NCBI GenBank assembly: GCA_020216655.1
Contig: JAIWNU010000134.1
Span: 1 to 15,615, forward strand
Length of the DNA stretch: 15,615 nucleotides
Source of the DNA: Treponema sp.
GTDB lineage: Bacteria; Spirochaetota; Spirochaetia; Treponematales; Breznakiellaceae
Reading direction: 5' to 3'
A program made the translations under genes and the position numbers. Position 1 is the first letter of the stretch; each line of letters starts with the position of its first letter. Below the pieces are notes generated by a model. The model was given only the letters and a program-made list of their open reading frames with translations. It ran no database searches and was not told where the DNA came from. Of this stretch, positions 14,563-15,615 are shown piece after piece.

Positions 14563-14597
14563 TTGTGCTATTAATATATCAAAAAATATGATATAAT
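14563..14597 (+). promoter_or_regulatory. Candidate promoter of the ArsR-type gene, near-leaderless
   Basis: A perfect TATAAT (14592-14597) ends 7 bases before ATG 14605. An overlapping TATGAT (14587-14592) has TTGTGC (14563-14568) 18 bases upstream. Either reading places the transcript start within a few bases of the start codon. The bases before the ATG contain no purine-rich ribosome binding site. Confidence 0.5.
14575..14595. promoter_or_regulatory. Operator candidate 2: TATATC-N9-GATATA
   Basis: The second perfect copy of the inverted repeat, with arms at 14575-14580 and 14590-14595. It overlaps the -10 region of the regulator gene, so binding would block that promoter. This is the placement expected for autoregulation by the ArsR-type protein. 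Confidence 0.62.
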
Positions 14598-14604
14598 AGT
14601 TGTT

Positions 14605-15528
14605 ATGGAAAAGAATAGCCGCTTTTTTGTGCTTAACAGCAGGGATGATAAGGATCTCATTGAAGCAATAGGATCTTCGGTCAGACTGAGTATTATCAAC
14701 CTTATTGCCCGGGAGACTCTGAACATAAATGAAATTGCTCAAAAACTTGGGCTTCCCCAGTCTACGGTGGCCACAAATGTGGCGGTCCTTGAACGGGCGG
14801 GTTTAATTGAAACTGAGGTGACCAGTGCAAAGAAGGGGAACCAAAAACGCTGCAGGACCGCCTTTGACGAGCTTCTTATCCAGGTTATCCCTGAAGAGAG
14901 GATCCCAGAAGATTCTATCGAAGTTGAAATGCCAATTGGCCTCTTTACCAATGTTCAGGTTACCGCTCCCTGCGGCTTATGCTCCCCTTCGGGAATCATT
15001 GGATATCTTGATGTGCCGGATTCGTTCCTGCATCCTGACCGGATGTCTGCGGGACTCCTCTGGTTTGGTACCGGCTTTGTGGAATACCAGTTTCCGAACA
15101 ACAGCCTTTATTCTGCCAAGGACTTAAAAGTGTTAGAGCTGAGCATGGAACTTTCTTCCGAAACGCCGGGGACCAATCCCCATTGGCTTTCGGATATCAC
15201 TCTTTGGATTAACGGTATAGAGATCGGCACATGGACAAGTCCCGGGGACTTCGGCGACCGTCGGGGCAAATTCACCCCCGAATGGTGGAAACTGGAAGGC
15301 TCCCAATACGGACTGCTCAAACGCTGGAGTGTTACCGATGGGGGCTCCTTTGTGGACGGTGTTCAGCTTTCATCGGTTACCCTTGCTGACCTCTGCCTTA
15401 AAGATCATCATTCTATTAGAGTCCGTGTGGGGGTTAAAGAAGATGCGGCCCATCCCGGTGGCATTAACATATTCGGCCGGGGCTTCGGCAATTATAACCA
15501 GGCAATCGTAATGCGGCTGTATTTTTGA
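14605..15528 (+). CDS. ArsR-type winged-helix regulator with C-terminal sensor domain
   Basis: A 307-residue regulator. Residues about 15-95 form an ArsR-type winged helix: AIGSSVRLSIINLIARETLNINEIAQKLGLPQSTVATNVAVLERAGLIETE, with the recognition helix at LPQSTVATNVAVLERAG. The remaining 200 residues (rich in Trp and Gly, with TAPCGLCSPSGIIGYLD and GGINIFGRGFGNYNQAIVMRLYF) look like an all-beta ligand domain. This layout is known from ArsR-family proteins encoded beside glycoside hydrolase genes. The metal-binding cysteines of classical ArsR are not evident, and a sugar effector such as an arabinoside is more likely. It is divergent from the GH51 operon, with paired inverted repeats between the two, so it probably represses both itself and the operon. 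Its TGA (15526-15528) lies at the apparent left end of an insertion sequence, so the final residues or the stop may come from that insertion. Confidence 0.87.
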   Translation: MEKNSRFFVLNSRDDKDLIEAIGSSVRLSIINLIARETLNINEIAQKLGLPQSTVATNVAVLERAGLIETEVTSAKKGNQKRCRTAFDELLIQVIPEERIPEDSIEVEMPIGLFTNVQVTAPCGLCSPSGIIGYLDVPDSFLHPDRMSAGLLWFGTGFVEYQFPNNSLYSAKDLKVLELSMELSSETPGTNPHWLSDITLWINGIEIGTWTSPGDFGDRRGKFTPEWWKLEGSQYGLLKRWSVTDGGSFVDGVQLSSVTLADLCLKDHHSIRVRVGVKEDAAHPGGINIFGRGFGNYNQAIVMRLYF

Positions 15529-15615
15529 GCCTGTAACAAATTTTGTGTAAACGGCTATACTACAAGAAGGAGTAAGTATGGCCATAACGAAAGAAGTACT
15601 AGATGAACTCTTAAA
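15527..15615 (+). mobile_element. Left end of an IS256-type insertion sequence (continues beyond window)
   Basis: From about 15527 the sequence GAGCCTGTAACAAATTTTG resembles the terminal inverted repeat of IS256-family elements, and a transposase start follows about 50 bases in, as is usual for the family. The right end and target duplication are outside the window, so the boundary is approximate. Confidence 0.6.
15578..15615 (+). CDS. IS256-family (mutator-type) transposase, N-terminal 12 codons
   Basis: ATG 15578 opens a frame reading M-A-I-T-K-E-V-L-D-E-L-L, running to the window edge. This is the characteristic opening of IS256-family DDE transposases, whose members commonly start with M-(A/T)-I-(T/S)-K-E-x-L-D-E-L-L. 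A strong ribosome binding site AAGAAGGAG (15564-15572) precedes it. The catalytic domain lies outside the window. Only 12 residues are visible, so the call rests on the N-terminal motif together with the inverted-repeat-like sequence before it. Nothing shows whether the element is intact. Confidence 0.68.
   Translation, partial: MAITKEVLDELL

Overview
The window looks like part of a bacterial chromosome of roughly 50% GC. Its gene content (a galactofuranose-pathway gene plus intracellular hemicellulose and galactoside hydrolases with local repressors) suggests a sugar-fermenting anaerobe. A Treponema-like spirochaete is my best guess, from general resemblance of the proteins and not from any marker gene; a Firmicute is not excluded.

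Layout. (1) 1-533: 3' end of glf (UDP-galactopyranose mutase). (2) 579-5119: two closely spaced plus-strand genes, an ERCC4/XPF-fold nuclease with altered active-site motifs and a 1134-residue SWIM-SNF2 helicase. (3) 5148-10026: a promoter carrying two TGTANTACA palindromes, then a GntR/LacI-type chimeric sensor-repressor that overlaps a very long GH2 beta-galactosidase gene (lacZ) through ATGA. (4) 10088-10510: a lone MNT-type nucleotidyltransferase with an apparently leaderless start and no HEPN partner. (5) 14508 down to 10516, minus strand: a four-gene operon of GH51 alpha-L-arabinofuranosidase, a small eight-cysteine zinc-ribbon-like protein, GH39 beta-xylosidase and a CE1-like serine esterase. 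(6) 14605-15528: a divergent ArsR-type regulator. The region it shares with the operon holds two perfect copies of TATATC-N9-GATATA. (7) About 15527 to the end: the left end and first 12 codons of an IS256-type insertion sequence, abutting the regulator's stop codon.

How the parts work together. None of the hydrolases has an evident signal peptide, so both sugar modules should act in the cytoplasm on imported oligosaccharides. GH51 would remove arabinose branches, the esterase would remove acyl groups, and GH39 would release xylose, all probably controlled by the divergent ArsR protein. The GntR/LacI protein probably senses a galactoside or related sugar and controls itself and lacZ. No transporter lies in the window. 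The nuclease-helicase pair is the least ordinary part: it resembles a split, bacterial counterpart of helicase-XPF nucleases such as archaeal Hef, and a role in DNA repair or defence is only an inference.
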